From Macrotis lagotis (lineage: Eukaryota; Chordata; Mammalia; Peramelemorphia; Peramelidae), in NCBI RefSeq assembly GCF_037893015.1, contig NC_133666.1:561840832-561904831 (forward strand): a stretch of DNA of 64,000 nt, in the 5' to 3' direction. Numbering within the stretch: position 1 is the stretch's first letter; the number at the start of each line of letters is the position of its first letter. The notes beneath the pieces are model-generated. The model did no database searches. It saw nothing but the letters and a program-made list of their open reading frames with translations, and was not told where the DNA came from. This document shows, piece after piece, positions 1 through 11,702 of the stretch. The position numbers and the translations under genes were made by a program.

Positions 1-95
1 TCTTTTCTGAACTCTCTGCTAGCTGACTTAAGATCTCATAATTTAATTGAAACTGCTATTTCTAAAAGAAGAAAATAATTAGAAGTGATGTCTAG

Positions 96-248
96 GGGCA
101 GCTAGGTGGTGCAGTGGATAGAGCACCAGCCCTGGAGTCAGGAGCACTTGAGTTCAAATCCGGCCTCAGACACTTAATAATTACCAAGCTGTGTGGCCTT
201 GGGCAAGCCACTTAACTCCATTTGCCTTGCAAAAACCTAAAAAAAAAA
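96..248 (+). mobile_element. Marsupial tRNA-headed SINE, full length
   Basis: Starts with GGGCAGCTAGGTGG, has a B-box-like GTTCAAATCC, then CAGACACTTAATAATTACC and GCAAGCCACTTAAC, and ends in an A-run. Imperfect target-site duplications flank it: GAAGTGATGTCTAG at 82-95 and GAAATGATATCTAG at 249-262 (2 mismatches). It is the best-preserved reference copy for the other short SINEs here. The family resembles marsupial WSINE/MAR-type elements; the exact name is not assigned. Confidence 0.9.
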
Positions 249-354
249 GAAATGATATCTAGCCTCTTTCTTTTAACTGCATATTGCTATTCAGTTTGTT
301 TCCCGTTGTCTTTTCCATATTTTCCTACTAGACTATACAGAGACATAATAGATA

Positions 355-520
355 AGAAAATGAGAGGGGCACATCTTGTATTCAGGAAAACCTAAGTTCA
401 CATCTTATCTCTGACACATACTGTACTGGCAAGATGACCCTGGATAAGTCACTTAATCCTCCAATGCTCAACTCAACTCTTAAGGGATATAAATTACAGA
501 TGAGTAACTGATTAGGCTTA
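355..520 (+). mobile_element. Old CORE-SINE fragment (THER1/MIR-like)
   Basis: Decayed sense copy: the blocks AAGTTCACATCTTATCTCTGAC and ATGACCCTGGATAAGTCACT match the SINE pattern 'gttcaaatc..tgaccctgggcaagtcactt'. A later 'actcttaagggatataaattacag' block resembles the 3' part of a longer marsupial SINE also seen near 40.6 kb. Confidence 0.5.
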
Positions 521-694
521 GTAGAGAGAGGTTCTACATACTCAAGCAGTTCCATACTCAAGTGAAATCAATTCTAGTTCCCAGTTCCATCAAAGCAAAC
601 AATCAAGACCCTCATAAACTGAATGCTTGGTGATGGTAAGACCTCAATCTTACTTGTCTCTGTATGACCCATAGCACATATTAAATTCAATTTA

Positions 695-845
695 TGAAGC
701 AGGGAGGCAATGTAGTAATGAAGGAACATTGGTTTTGGAGTCTGAGGACTTGGGCTCAAATCCAACCTCTCATGCTTACAATTCATGTGACCTTGGACAG
801 TTCACCTAATTTTCCTGGGACTCCTTTTCCCCATCTGTAAAATAT
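695..845 (+). mobile_element. MIR/THER1-type CORE-SINE
   Basis: Shows the MIR order: TTTTGGAGTCTGAGGACTTG, CTCAAATCCAACCTCT, TGTGACCTTGGACAGTTCACC, and CCCCATCTGTAAAAT. The copy is diverged and no duplications were found. Confidence 0.7.
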
Positions 846-861
846 GCACATTGCAAGTGGT

Positions 862-1030
862 ATTGTGAAAAAAAGCCCTGACTATGAAATCAAGAGACCT
901 AGGTACAAATCCTGCCTCTGTCACTTGTGTTTACTCTGACTAATCAATTACTCTTCTTAGGCTATAGTTTCCACATCCATAAATAAATTAAGAAGTTCAA
1001 CTGTGGTTCCTTTTGAGGTCTACCTCTTTA
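862..1030 (+). mobile_element. Second MIR/THER1-type CORE-SINE
   Basis: Another sense copy directly after the previous one: AAATCAAGAGACCTAGGTACAAATCC, then the 'tagtttccacatccataaa' block and the 'ttccttttgaggtctacctcttt' 3' block. More diverged than its neighbour. Confidence 0.6.
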
Positions 1031-1464
1031 GTTTTATTAGTTCCTATGCAAATTTCAAGCACCCAAAAAATGAGGGAAGAATAGTTATGTATGCCTACTT
1101 TGGAAATTTTTTTGGCGAAGTGATCATCTGGATTTAATTCTTTCATGGTTTTATTTATAAGGCTTCTGTTCTCTTCTCAGGAGTGCTTCTTCATTGAAGA
1201 TCTCACCCTGCCCTGCCAAACTTAAGCCTTGTATTGCTTCCATCATCTACTGTCTCCACCTGTCTAATGAGGTTTTTGTGAATCAATAACTGGTTAGTTT
1301 TTTTAAAGGTGTATATAAATTATTTTCTATCCCCATTCATTTTATTTGTCTATTTCTCCCATTAATTCAAGTAACATTTCCTTTCAGTATTTAGAAGCTT
1401 TCCTTTTAGACACATACATTAAGTACTAATATTGATTTACTTACAGTTACTCTTTTTTAGTCTC

Positions 1465-1760
1465 TATTGCTCGATCTTCACCCAGGTGGTACCTGCTGTC
1501 AGAGTCCACCCAGGCTGTCCTAGGCCCACTTTTCTCTTTTTTTCTCTAAAATTTCTAGAATATACTAAAAAAAGAGTATCCTATGGATTCAATACTCCTA
1601 GCTGATGAGTCTCAAATCTACTTATCTGACCCTACCTGTTCTAGATCTCTAGTCTTATATCTCCAACTTCTTATTGGATATATTCATTTGAATATCCTAT
1701 AGGCATCTTAAAATCTCTATATCCAAATCTTAATTTTCCTTCCAATTCCTCTCCTCTTTG
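1465..1760 (+). pseudogene. Decayed LINE reverse-transcriptase fragment
   Basis: A broken + frame reads roughly VLGPLFSFF followed by ADESQIYLSDP. This resembles the LINE RT stretch GPLLF...ADDSQIY, including the catalytic-box region (ADES in place of ADDS). Stops and frame breaks occur throughout. An L2/CR1-type origin is inferred. 1030-1465 and 1760-2390 hold no recognisable feature. Confidence 0.35.
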
Positions 1761-2390
1761 AAATTTTTACACACATTTATTATTATCAGCAAAATTATCA
1801 GATATCCTTTCCTAATCAATTCTGCTATCCTCTTCACATTTATATAACTGTTAATGTATATTTACTTCCATCCTCTCCTCTTTTTGCTCTTTGAATGAAA
1901 AAAACATATTTTCTTATCACTTGAAAACTAATTGGAATACCCTGTTTACTCTTCTCTGAACTTCATCCTTCATTATAAGTTTACATGATTTCTTCTTTTG
2001 CTTTTATTTCTGAATTCATGGCCTTTGAGCCAATATTTGAAATAGCTGTAAATGTGACTTTTCTTTTATCTATTCTACTCTTTACTGTATTTCCATTCAA
2101 GTTCAATTCTGGTCATTTGTACCTGTCCTTCATTTTTTTCTATTTTGAGGTTAATGTGTATTTATCCTGAGATCTCATACATGTGTGTTTGTTTTTGTGT
2201 ATTTGGATATGTGTGTACACAGTCAAGCCTCAACATTCACAAGTTTAATTTTTTCATCTTCAAATATATGCATGATTTTATTAATAATCTCATTTTCAAT
2301 TTTGAGTTGGCAACCATCACATTTACCACTATGTGAAGTAGAGGGAAAAAAGTATAATGAATACATATTTATGTATGACTGGAATGCTAG

Positions 2391-5037
2391 TTTTAAATTT
2401 ATTTTTATATTATTATAATAATCTTGTGAAAGTAAACATAAACCACCTCTCCGCAAAAAAGATAGAGAAATCTCAAGAGAAATGAAGTGAGGGGGAAAAA
2501 GGTACTTCAGTCTGTGTTGAGATAGCATCAACTCTTTCTTGATCAAATAAGTCCATCAGAGAAGTTACTTCAATATCTTTTCCCACACTTGTTATTACTA
2601 GATGTATTTCCTCCATTCTATTGCTCCCCCATTACCATTTATTCTATTCTCTCTCTACTTTTACCCTCTCCCTCCTCAGAAATGTGTTGTATTTGACCAA
2701 CCTCTCCCACAACCTTCCCTCTCTTCCATCACCTACTCACTCCTCTCCTTCCCTCTCACCTCATCCCATCCCTTTCCTCTCCTTTTTTTCACTAGGGTAA
2801 GGTAAATTCTTCTACCCAATTGAGTGTGTATGTTATTTCTTCTCTGAGTCATTTCTGATAAAATGAAAGCTCACTCATTCCACCTCACCTTCCCTGCTTA
2901 CACTCCATTGTAAAAGCCTTTTCGTGACTCTTTCTTAATCCATTCTACCTCTTCTTCCCCTTTCTCCCAACAATTTTCTTTATCACCCATTAACTCCATC
3001 TTTATACTATATGATACCATTATATTCAACTCCCTCCTGTGCTTTGTCTATATATGCTCCTTCTAACTGCTCTTAAAGAAGATTCATATAAGTTATCAGT
3101 ATCTTCTTCCCATGCATGAATAAATGCAGTTGAACATCATCAAATCCCTCACAATTAGTACTTCTCAAGCATCCTCTCTTAACCTGAGTCCTGTACATGG
3201 AGATACAAATTTTCTGTTCAGCTGTGGTCATTTCAACAGGACAGTTTGAAAATCCTTTTTCATTGAATGTTCTTCTTTTCCCTTGAAAGAGGATGTTTTG
3301 TTGGGTAGTTGACTCTCAGTTGTAGTCCAACAATATCATGTTCTAAGTCCTACAAATCCTTAATGTAGACACCACTAAACCCTGTGTAATACTAAACTGT
3401 AGAGTCATGGAAGTTGAATTGTTTCTTTCTGGCAGCTTGTAGTATTTTCTCATTGATATGGGAGTTTTGGAATTTGGCTATAATATTCTTCAGAGTTTTG
3501 GTGGGGGGATTTCTTTCAGTAAGTGATCAGTGGATTCTCTCAATTTCTATTTTATCCTCTGTTTCTAGGATCTCAAGGCAATTTTACTGGATTATTTCTT
3601 GAAAATATGAAGTCTAGATTCTTTTCCTAGACATGACTTTCAGGGAGCCCAACAATTCTTAAATTATATCTTCTGGATCTGTTTTCCAGCTTAGTTGTTT
3701 TTCCAATAAGATATTTCACATTTTCTTCTAGTTTTTCATTCTTTTGATTTTGTTTTACTATCTCTTGATTTCTTGCAAAATTATTAGCTTCCTTTAACTT
3801 CATTCACATTTGAAGGAGTTATTTCCTTCAGAGAACTTTTTTTTATCCCCTTTTCCAACTGACCAATTCTGCCTTTTTATCCATTATTCTCTTCATTTGC
3901 CTTTTGAGTTGTTTTTTCCATTTGACATAAACTGGTTTTTAACATGTTATTTTCTTCAACATCTTTTAATATCTCCTTCACCAAACTCTGACTTGGCTTT
4001 CATGATTGTCTTGCCTTGCTCTCATTTCTCTTCCAGTTTTTTCTTCTCCCTCCCTTTCTTTCTCTGCAAAGTCTTTTTTGAATTCTTCTATGACCAGAGA
4101 CCATTTTCTATTTCTCTTGGTGGTTTTGTATATAGAAACTTCTACTTCGTCATTTTCTGAGTGTGTATTTTGATCCTCCATGGGACCAAAGTAATATTCT
4201 CTGGTCTGGTTATTCTTTTTCAGTTGTTTGATCATTTCCTAAGCCAATGACTGATTTACCACACTTCCAAAACTTTTGGGGGTTTTTTGGGACACCCCAC
4301 CAGGGACCACAATTTCTTCAAGGTCTTATGAAAGACTCTGACTGCTCTCCTGGTCTGTGCTCTGTTCTGTGGATGACAATAAGCACTCCCCTCTGCCCTG
4401 GATCTGTGAGGGAGTCCCTGCTTTTCTTTTGTAGTATAGGGCCTAAGACTGGGCCCTGGATCAGTGTCTGGGCAAAGCAGCAGAGTCCTGCCCCCAGGGA
4501 CAGCAGAGAGAGACTTTTGTGGTCTCCCCCAATCCCCTTATGGTCTGTTTCCTGAACATTCTGGATATGTTGAGTGGTTCCACAGATTTTCACCACAGCA
4601 GTTGCCCCAAGGCCTGCACAGGCCCAGGCTCTACACTCTTTCTGGTGCATCATAGTTCTCTCACTGACTCTCCAAACCATCCCAACAATCCTCGGATCAG
4701 GAGGTCTAGAAACCACACATTCCATGGACCCAGGCACCTCCAGGGACCCATAAACCCTAAGGGCTGTTCCTGGAAGGCTAGAGCTGGTCTGTTCCCAGGA
4801 AGGATGGCGGTAGCCTGACTGCACTGCAATTCTTTCCAACCTCTGGTCCTGATGGAACAAACTTTTCCTGCAAGTCTTTCAAGTTGTCTTGGACTAGCAA
4901 ATTGTATCACTCAGTCTTTCTGTGGGCTCTGCTGCTCTAAATTTTGGTTAGAGTCTTAATTTTACAGTTTTTGGAGCTTTTAGGGGATGATTTCCTAGAA
5001 ATTCCTACCCTCGTGCTGCCATCTTGGCTCCACCTCC
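2391..5037 (-). mobile_element. Half-L1 (HAL1-like) element, antisense, with candidate TSDs
   Basis: Read on the minus strand, the element starts with GGAGCCAAGATGGCAGCACG, an L1-like 5' end. It has a ~0.8 kb leader, an ORF1-like region whose clearest open piece is 4235-3978 (85 codons, highly charged, KQLKKNNQ..EEFKKDFAEKERE), and a broken ORF1 C-terminus down to about 3190. A purine-rich non-coding 3' region follows. No endonuclease or reverse transcriptase region is present. Flanks CTGGAATGCTAG (2379-2390) and CTGGAATACTAT (5038-5049) look like a duplication with 2 mismatches. An ORF1-only L1 derivative of this length is what HAL1 elements are; an L1 that lost ORF2 is the alternative. Confidence 0.65.
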
Positions 5038-5049
5038 CTGGAATACTAT

Positions 5050-5721
5050 TCTACTAGGAGTCACTTTATGGATCTTGTTCACTCTACCATTATAAAGAAC
5101 TCCCCCATGAATTTGTTGAATATTTTCCTTATTTTCCTTTAAAACTCAACTTTTGTGATGCAATTATGCCCCCAAACATAATGAGAGCCCTTTGACTTCT
5201 TAGACTAAGTTTACAAAGTTAATGACATGACTTAGTGAGAAAATCAGTGTTAAATAAACTTTTTACAAAAATGTCTGCAGTCATTTTCTGCCTAATTGGC
5301 CAGTTGGCTAGAGAAATCAAGGCTGCTGATTTCATCACTGATCATAGCTTCAGGGTTAAATTTAACTCACCTCTTCCATGCTTCCAAATTCCAAAACCCT
5401 TAAGGAATTCAAATAGTGAATGAAGCAAATATTACTGATGGATTATTTTAAATTGGCATGTCCTTCATGAACTCCAATGAAATTCACCAGCCTTGAAGGA
5501 AAGAGTATCAAAGTTCATATGAAGACCTCGCCAGTCTTAAAGGCTTCAGACAGCAGTACCTCAAATCCCACCAAAATTACCCTTGGTTTTCAGAGTTGCC
5601 AAGTAGTGAAGTTTTCAACAGGCTAGCATATAGAATGCCCTAACACCACCATCCAATAACAATGGAAGGGAAGATTCAGGGTAAAAAATGCTTTAGTTTT
5701 ACTGTATTCGCTATTAAGCAG

Positions 5722-5777
<56 letters not shown>

Positions 5778-7700
5778 AAAGGGGGAATATTGTCTGAAAT
5801 CAATGCATTGTTTCTTTTTTTTGTTTTGGGTTTTTTGAGATGTTAGGACAAAAGGCACAGAATACTAGGGAGTTAATAGCAAGTAAAATAAATTGTTTAT
5901 TACCAATTTTATTTTGTGTACGACATTTTATGGGCTATTTCATGATTATTGTGTTAGGAAAAAGTGCATATATATTCAGAATTAATGCTTTGTTATAAAG
6001 AATTGTATGATTAAAGTGTATTTTCAGCAAACTCTAGTTAAAAAAAATTAGAGTTTTTGGTAGTAGCAGGAACCTAAACCTATATTTCCTTTAGATTCAA
6101 TGTATCAGCATACATGTTCTTTATCTTTGCACTGTTTTCTAAGAATATTACCCCCCCCCAGAAAAGTTAGATTGATTATGTGTCAGGTATGCATGTGTAT
6201 ACATGTGTATGCATGTATATGTATACATATATATATTAATTTAGCCTTTCAGATAAATGGTACATCTGTTCCTTTCACCCTTTCAACCTTGACTATATAT
6301 TATTAATTTAATGCATTTTATGATGCAATAATGATTTCCCTTTCCTTTCCTTTCCTGTACAATATAATTCTTTGTCCTTTCTATTCTTTCCTTCCACTGA
6401 GTCTGTTAAAATAAAACAAAACGATTCAAAGCTCCTCTGTCATTTTTATTTTTCCCTGTAACTCTTAAATATTTTTAAAATTCTGAGAAGACATTTGTTT
6501 CTCATGTCCCTATTAACATGTAAAAAGTTAACCTTCACATATTGCTTTCAAAGATATACAAATGTATACCTTTCTATAGTTCTCTTTACCCCTGCATTTC
6601 CATTTCCAATTTCTTTTTTTCCATTTCCATTTCTTTTTACTTAGAATTGGTAAATTTTTGTCAGGAAATTTTGGAAATTATTCAAATAAAGGCTTATTTC
6701 CTACCCCTAACCCCCCAAGTCTTGTACTAAATATCACCAGTAGATTGCCCTAGGATTTAAATTTTTTTCTTGCCTTTAAAAATATCATATCCCAAGATGT
6801 CTTCTCTTTATAATGATACCTATAGATATTTGTTCCTTGGAGTTTTCATTTTCAGAATTCCTTCCTAATGAGCATAAAATATTCTTTCTATTTTCAATTT
6901 GCTCTAGAATCATTTATAATTTTTGAAATATGACATTCATTTTATCTGATAATAATTTTCAGAATCTAATAATTATTCAACTGTATCTCTTTAACTTGTT
7001 TCCATGTCAGATTTTTTATATATTTCTTATACTTTCTTGTCTGTTTTTTGCTGTTTGTTTTTTGAATTTGTTTTGATACTTTTGTCGCATAAGGTAAGAT
7101 TTTCTACCTGATTCATTATTAATTCAGGGAATTTAATTTTGTAATGATGTCTGCCATTCTCTGTTTTAAGGTGTCAATTTCTCTGGCATTTCTTTTTACC
7201 CTGGTTTTTTAATTATTTTGAGATTGTAGTTATACTTTTCCTTGGTTACTTTTTGAGGGGTTGGAGATCAATTATATAAATATCTACAACTGAATCTCTT
7301 GAAAAGAGCATTATTGGTTAAGCAATAGCAAATAAAACGAGCAAGACAAGTCCCTTCTTTCAAAAGATTGTAGGACACTGCCTGGACTTCCCTCTTTGAA
7401 AGTCAGAAAGGGAGTTCTCAAATTGCTTAAAGATTGCTGGGAGTGCAGGCATACGCTTTCTCATCCCCTGAAATTTGTGGTGCTTCAGTGGTGTTTCTGT
7501 GGACTCCTAGCTTACATGAAAATTCTAAAGGTAATTTTAGCTGTTTTAGTATAATGGTCCATCTCAAAGCACAGATGAATTTTTTACTGGGGATTTGGAA
7601 TCCTCAGTGTCCATTTTCTCCAAAATTATCTTCAAAAAAGACAGACATGAATGGGCCAATAGCATAAAGAGAGCTATAATGATTCTGGAAGTTTATATAT
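5050..7700. other. Unassigned AT-rich intergenic DNA
   Basis: No gene, SINE or LINE was recognised apart from the GT microsatellite at 5725-5774, a C9 run near 6151 and a short TTTCC run near 6338-6357. Short open frames here have no recognisable protein content. Confidence 0.5.
5725..5774. repeat. (GT)25 microsatellite
   Basis: Uninterrupted GT dinucleotides, 25 units. Confidence 0.98.
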
Positions 7701-8037
7701 GATTAAAAGTAAAAGAGATGGAACTTCCAGGAATAGAGACAGGATGGGGAACCTCTCTGAACATTCCCCTCCAAAAAAAATCAACATAATGACTCCAGAA
7801 CAAATTCTGGGACAACAGAATCAACAAAACTCAGATTAGCACATTTGTCCAACCTAAGACAACTTAGAAAGTCAAAAAGAGAATTTTATATCATGGGAGA
7901 AGAAGCTGGTCTAAAATCCACGTGGATGTAATATCAGTGTTGGGATTTAGTGACAACACAAGCAAGAACAACAGGTTCAGGATCTTTCAAGTCACAGATA
8001 GTAAGGATAAAGGTTACTGATTAGAAAGAGATGGGGG

Positions 8038-8176
8038 GCCAGCTAGGTGGTGCAGTGAATAGAGCACAGGCCTTGGAGTCAAGAGTACCTGGGTTCAAAT
8101 TGGACCTCAAACACTAAATAATTACCTAGCCATGTGTCCTTGGGCAAGCCACATAACCCCATTGCCCTGAAAAATC

Positions 8177-8180
<4 letters not shown>
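8038..8180 (+). mobile_element. Marsupial SINE with GA-expanded tail
   Basis: GGCCAGCTAGGTGGTGCAGT head, GGGTTCAAATTGG B-box region, GGGCAAGCCACATAACCCC and a short A-rich tail that runs directly into the AG microsatellite. It sits inside the L1. Confidence 0.85.

Positions 8181-8233
<53 letters not shown>
8181..8233. repeat. (AG)26 microsatellite in a SINE tail
   Basis: Uninterrupted AG units starting immediately after CTAAA of the SINE tail. Confidence 0.97.
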
Positions 8234-8236
<3 letters not shown>

Positions 8237-9126
8237 GAGAGGATCCCAGTGTTTGTATTAGACATAAGATAGGGAGCTATTTAATAACTCCATTGCCTAT
8301 ACTCACTTCCAGGTCACACAGTTCAAGTGTGGAGAGGAAGACTTGGTCACAAGGTATCAGGGACCATGAGGATCAATATCACAAGGGAGATGAGGTACTG
8401 AGGAGCAGTATCACTTCCAGTGAGAAGGGAGCAGATATCATGAGGGGCAATATTGATCATTATTACAATGAGCCTAGGACCAGAGCACCTTTAGAGCAGA
8501 AAACACAAATCTTTCCAGATTGCATCACTTTGTAAGTACTATAAATTTCTAACCACCCAAGACTGCTGTTATGAAAACAGCAATGTAAAAAACCCAAAGC
8601 TTGGGACAACATCACCACCAAGCACAAACTGGGAACAGAGAACAGAAGCAACATCAAGATCAAAGTTAAAAAAATAGATTGGAATAAAGAACAGAAGAAC
8701 AATAAACTTACTTTAAAATCTATTATAGTGACAGGGAAGATTAAAACACAAACTCAGAAGAAAGAAATGATGTCAAACAGTCACAAGCAAAGCCTCAAAA
8801 AAGGAAAAAAACAGTGAATTGAACACAAGCCCAACAAGAATTCATGGAAGAGCTAAAAACTATTTTCCAAATCAAATGCAAATGATAAAGGAAAATTGGG
8901 TAAAGAAATGAGAGTGGGGGGAAAATTATGAAAACACAAGTATGAACTTGGTAAAAGAAGAACAGGAAAAGATTGAAGAAAATATTACCTTAAAATAGAA
9001 TTTATCCAAATGTTAGAAGGTATACAAAGTTTCCTTGTCAAAAAATAATTTCATAATATGAAAAAATGGAAAAATAAAAGTACAAATTTTCATTAAAGAA
9101 AATAATTCATTAAAAATTAGAATTTT

Positions 9127-9273
9127 GGGAGCAGCAGTGGATAGAGTACTGTCCCTGGAGTTAGGAGTACCTGAGTTCAAATCCGGCCTCAGACACTTAA
9201 TAATTACCTAGCTGTGTGGCCTTGGGAAAGCCACTTAACCCCATTGCCTTGAAAAAAATCATAAAAATTTTTT
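9127..9273 (+). mobile_element. Marsupial SINE with perfect 12-bp TSDs
   Basis: Flanked by AATTAGAATTTT at 9115-9126 and 9274-9285. The body matches the family (GAGTTCAAATCCGGCCTCAG, CACTTAACCCCATTGCC), but the head is shortened to GGGAGCAGCAGTGG. Inserted in the L1. Confidence 0.88.
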
Positions 9274-9486
9274 AATTAGAATTTTGCAAATTAAAGCTAA
9301 TGAATCTATTAAATATTGAGAAACAACAAAACAGTCAAAATAATTTAAAAAAGGAAATGAAGAAAAATCATTGATCTCAAAAATAGATCAAGGAAAGACA
9401 ATTTAAGACATTTTAGAAATGTTGGACTAACTGGAAGCTAGAATCAAAGAAAAAGCCTTGATATATTTGAGAAATTATTATGGAAA

Positions 9487-9600
9487 GGGATATTTAGGTG
9501 GAAGAATGGATGAAACTCCCTAGAGTCAGGAGTCCTGGAGATACTAGTTGCATGGTCCTGGGCAAATCACTCAATACCAACTGCTTCCAAAATAAAAATA
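9487..9600 (+). mobile_element. Heavily decayed SINE copy
   Basis: Retains TTTAGGTGGAAGAATGGATG, AGAGTCAGGAGTCCTGGAG and GGTCCTGGGCAAATCACTCA in SINE order. The B-box region is deleted. Confidence 0.55.
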
Positions 9601-10919
9601 ACAAAACAAAATAATTTTAAAGAAATTATAAAGGAAAATTGCCCCAATATCCAAGAACCAGAGGGCAAAATAGAAATTTAAAGAATCCACTATCTGAAAG
9701 AAATTCCAATATGAAAATTCCCAATAATACTTTAGTCAAATACCAGTACTCCAACATCTAAGAGAAAATACTTCAAGCAGCAAGAAAGAAACATTTAAAT
9801 AGCATCTAGTCAGGATCAAACAAAATTTAAGAGCTACTGTGTTAAAGGAGGGGAGGACTAGGGATATGATATTGTGGAAAACTAAAGAGCTACGATTTCA
9901 ACCAAGAATAACCTAACCAGAAAAATTAAATATAATCCTTCAAGGGGGAAAATGGGTATTTAATGAAATAAAAAAAAATCAAGATTGAATAGAAAATTTG
10001 AATATCATGTGCAAGACTTGAGAGAAATACAAAAAGGCAAAACAAAGCATAAAATGGTAAAGTAAACTATAAAGGACACTTAAACTATTTACATTATTAA
10101 TATGAGGAGATGATACATATAATTACTAAGAACTTAAAACTAATAAAGTTATTAAAAGTATTCTACATAAACAGAGGGCACAGGAGTCAGTTGATTATGT
10201 TAGGAACATGTAAAGAAAAGATGGATGAGAAACAGGAATAAGGAATACACTTGAAGAAAGAAACTAGCTTCATAGAAAAGAGGCATACAGGGAAAAGAGG
10301 GACATTGAGGGAAGGCCTGAACAATTTTATCATCTAATTAGTTTAAAAAGGAAAATATACAAATATTAATATATAATTGGATATAGAACTCTATCTCACT
10401 CAACAGAGAAGTATGGTGGGAAAGAAATAAGAGAAAAAAAGGATGTGAGAAAGGAGAAAGCAGCAAAAGAAGGCAATGGTTAGAAGCAGAGCAGATGCTA
10501 GAAGAGAGGACAAAAAAAGAAAGGATAAACAAAAATAAATAGTATGAAGGTAAATGCACAGATAGTATCATATCTGTGAGTGTGATTTGGATGAAATCCA
10601 GAAAATGGAAGTGGATAGTAGAATGGATTAAAACCCAGAATTCAACAATATATAATTTATAAGAAATCTTTGAAACAAAGAGACAGAGTTAAAATACTGG
10701 CTTAAGCAGAACCTTACATGTTTCAGCTGATATTAAAACAAAACAACAAAACAGGAATATAATAATGATTTCAGATAATGCAAAAGCAAAAAAAAATAGA
10801 CCTAATTAAAAGAAATAAACCAAAAAACTACTTCTCTTGCTAAGAAAACAAAAGAACCATAAACAATGGAGTAATTTTGCTAATAAATTAAATGCATTAA
10901 ATGACACAACCTTCATTCT

Positions 10920-11055
10920 TTTTTGCTTGTGGCAATCTGGGTTAACTGAATTGCCCAGTGTTATACTCCTATTAAGTATATGAGGCTGAATTTGGGCTCA
11001 GATCCTCTACACTTCAGGGACTGTGTGGTATGCACTGTCTACCTGCCACAACATC
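10920..11055 (-). mobile_element. Decayed SINE, antisense
   Basis: On the minus strand the blocks are an AGTGTAGAGGATCTGAGC-like region, then the ATTCAGCCTCATATAC region, then GGGCAATTCAGTTAACCC. This matches a degraded tRNA-SINE in reverse. It interrupts the endonuclease part of the L1. Confidence 0.5.
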
Positions 11056-11639
11056 CAAATTGTTAAAGGAAATGTTAAATGAAGTATGTGAGGAAATAGA
11101 GAGTAAAACCATGGTACAGGACTTCAAGTGCCACCCCCCACACACACACATACCTTTGAACTAGATAGTTTTAAACATAAAATAAATGAGAAAGAACCTA
11201 AGGAAATGAATTGCATCTTAGAAAAGTTAGGTATGTAGACTTCTGGAGAAAATTGAATGGCACCTTCATGAATATTGACTGTATTAAAGCATGAAAACCT
11301 CACAACCAAAAGCAAAGAAGCAGAAATAGTAAATTCACCCTTTTTAGATAATAAAACAATGAAAATGATGTTTAGTAAAGAGTTGTGCAAGCACAAATTA
11401 AAAATTGGCAAATGCTAACTGCTTATGGTTTGGCAAAGTAAATAAGATAAAAATGGCAATTTGACTTAAGCTAATTTATTTATACAGTGCCATAAAGAAT
11501 AATTTTTTAATTAGAAGTAAAAAAATATTATATCCAAAAGAACAAAAGATCAAGAATATCCAAGGAATCAGTAAAAAGTATGAAGAAAGATAACCAAGCA
11601 GTATATATTTCAAACTATATTATGAAGCAGCAATCATGA

Positions 11640-11702
11640 TATATATATATATAAAATATACATTTATATATAATATACATTTATATATATATATATATAT
11701 AT
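11640..11702. repeat. Imperfect (TA)n tract
   Basis: Interrupted TA/TATATAAA repeat inside the L1's late ORF2 region. Confidence 0.9.

Noticed and set aside
96..248. tRNA-like head with A/B-box-like motifs as a possible tRNA gene
   Set aside because: The cloverleaf is not complete and the same unit recurs about ten times with TSDs and A-tails, so it is a SINE.
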